A DNA stretch of 46,773 nt, from contig NZ_BBLU01000012.1 of NCBI RefSeq assembly GCF_000759715.1, positions 1 to 46,773 on the forward strand, written 5' to 3'. Positions 45,762 to 46,773 of this stretch are shown here, one piece after another; positions within the stretch are counted from its first letter, which is position 1, and every line of letters starts with the position of its first letter. A program made the position numbers and the translations under genes. The DNA comes from Demequina mangrovi. Lineage in GTDB: Bacteria > Actinomycetota > Actinomycetes > Actinomycetales > Demequinaceae. The notes under the pieces were generated by a model. That model ran no database searches. It worked only from the letters and a program-made list of their open reading frames with translations, and was not told the origin of the DNA.

Positions 45762-46773
45762 GCCTTGTCCTCGTCCTCGTCGACCTCGTGGAGGCCGTCC
45801 TCGTCGTCGTACGCGACGTCCTCGTCCTCGTCCATGGCCTCGTCCTCGTCGGAGGGCTCGGGCTCAGGCTCGGGCAGCTCGGCGGTGTCGTAGAGGACGA
45901 TGTCCTCCTCGATCTCCTCCTCGACCTCCTCGGGCAGCGAGGCCTCGAGCTCGTCCGCCTCGGCGTCGCGGCCGAGCGCGCGCAGCACCGCGACCCGCGC
46001 CTCGTCGGCGCGGACCTGGAGCTCCTCGTTCTTGGTCTCGAGGCGCGTGAGGACCAGCAGCGCGGCCTCCGGGTCGCCCATGTCGAGGCGAGCGCCGGCG
46101 ATGACGATCTGCATCTCGACCGCGGAGTCGTGCGGGAGCAGCTTCGCGTCGGGCTCGTCGGCGATGGCGAGGGCGCGCTCGGGCCGGCCGAGGCCGCGCT
46201 CGCAGTCCGCCATGAGCGGCAGGTGCTCGATCGACCCGCCGAGACGGCGGACGGTGCGCAGCTCGCGCAGCGCCTCCGCGTAACGCCCGGTGGCGTAGGC
46301 GGTGAGCGCGGCGGCCTCACGGACCACGTCGACGCGGCCGCCGCGCTGAAGCGCGACCTGCGCGTGGCGGTAGGCCAGCTCGGGGTCGAGGTCGACGAGG
46401 TTGCCCGCCATGATGAGGTGGCGGCCGACGTCCTCGGCGTTGTCCTTGCTCAGCGTGCGCAGACGAGCCCGGACCGCGCGGTCGAGCTGGCCGTACGTGA
46501 TCTCCTCGGGAACCTCGGGGGCCTCGACGATCTGCGACTTGGTGAGGGGCACGCCGGCGACGCGGGCGGTGCGCTCCTCCGACTCGGGCCGGGTACGGCC
46601 GCCGCGGTCGGGGCGCGCGCCGGGACGGCCGGAGCCGCGGGGCGCGCGGTCACGGTCGAAGTCGCGACGGGGTCCGCGGTCGCCGTCGAAGCTGCGACGG
46701 GGACGGTCGTCGTAGGAACGCTGCGGACGGTCGCCGTCGCGGCGGGGGCCACGGTCACCGTCGAAGGAACGCC
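45758..46773 (-). CDS. TPR-containing protein with repetitive disordered N-terminus (5' end outside window)
   Basis: The frame is open to the window edge, so the gene is partial at its N-terminus (338 codons seen). The first 60 visible residues are low-complexity and rich in Arg, Asp, Gly, Phe and Tyr, with repeats such as RRSFDGDRGPRR (twice) and RSYDDRPRR. Then comes a helical tetratricopeptide-like domain (VPLTKSQIVEAPEVPEEITYGQ onward, with AYRHAQVALQRGG, YAEALRELRTV and RPERALAIAD), and a very acidic tail of Glu and Asp. It corresponds in position to Rv1691. A start at GTG 46552 is possible, but the upstream frame keeps the same coding bias. Function unknown; RNA binding or condensate-type behaviour is speculation. 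Confidence 0.8.
   Translation of the reverse strand, partial: RSFDGDRGPRRDGDRPQRSYDDRPRRSFDGDRGPRRDFDRDRAPRGSGRPGARPDRGGRTRPESEERTARVAGVPLTKSQIVEAPEVPEEITYGQLDRAVRARLRTLSKDNAEDVGRHLIMAGNLVDLDPELAYRHAQVALQRGGRVDVVREAAALTAYATGRYAEALRELRTVRRLGGSIEHLPLMADCERGLGRPERALAIADEPDAKLLPHDSAVEMQIVIAGARLDMGDPEAALLVLTRLETKNEELQVRADEARVAVLRALGRDAEADELEASLPEEVEEEIEEDIVLYDTAELPEPEPEPSDEDEAMDEDEDVAYDDEDGLHEVDEDEDKA

Overview
The window comes from the chromosome of a very GC-rich Gram-positive actinobacterium, most likely in Micrococcales (a Cellulomonas-, Demequina- or Beutenbergia-like lineage; family placement is inference). Support: base composition around 70% GC or more by eye, TANNNT -10 elements sitting directly at start codons (leaderless mRNAs), an actinobacterial LexA box, an ImuA'-ImuB-DnaE2 mutasome, a SufR-led suf operon, a GlgA/GlgC pair, and a block with the gene order of Mycobacterium tuberculosis Rv1691-Rv1700.

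Layout. 1-3973: tRNA-Leu(GAG), a 47-aa GPGG small membrane protein, a small membrane protein, and a 1024-aa TIR / Clp-N-like / KAP P-loop NTPase that looks like an acquired anti-phage-type gene. 4056-9932: SOS-regulated imuA'-imuB-dnaE2 behind two overlapping LexA boxes. 10001-13519: SpoU rRNA methyltransferase, DUF2157 membrane protein, SPFH/NfeD pair. 13625-15880: orphan ABC ATPase, Rrf2 repressor and TauE/SafE exporter, with an operator filling the exporter promoter spacer. 15891-19033: divergent glgA and glgC-serB. 19034-19373: gene-free stretch with a three-copy repeat. 19374-22351: SixA phosphatase, GH88/105-like hydrolase, and fabG-fabI (order as in mabA-inhA). 22413-27845: SURF1, ABC-F ATPase, BioY-EcfA-EcfT transporter, DUF1697. 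27963-34406: sufR-sufB-sufD-Rieske ferredoxin-sufC-sufS-sufU-sufT, almost every junction overlapping by 1-8 bases. 34645-36821: ctaA (heme A synthase) and ilvA. 36842-46773: TPR protein, HAD phosphatase, 57-aa protein, TlyA, NadK, RecN, SteA, SteB, PyrG, NUDIX, all on the minus strand.

Most genes are core housekeeping functions packed in translationally coupled operons. The most unusual items are (i) the TIR-KAP fusion beside a tRNA gene, (ii) a 9-base word, GGACGATGC/GCATCGTCC, that I count 25 times by hand although composition alone predicts fewer than one, in several reading frames and in intergenic DNA, (iii) tandem overlapping SOS boxes, and (iv) the Rrf2-type operator that exactly fills a 17-base promoter spacer. 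All functional calls come from reading motifs; no database search was run.
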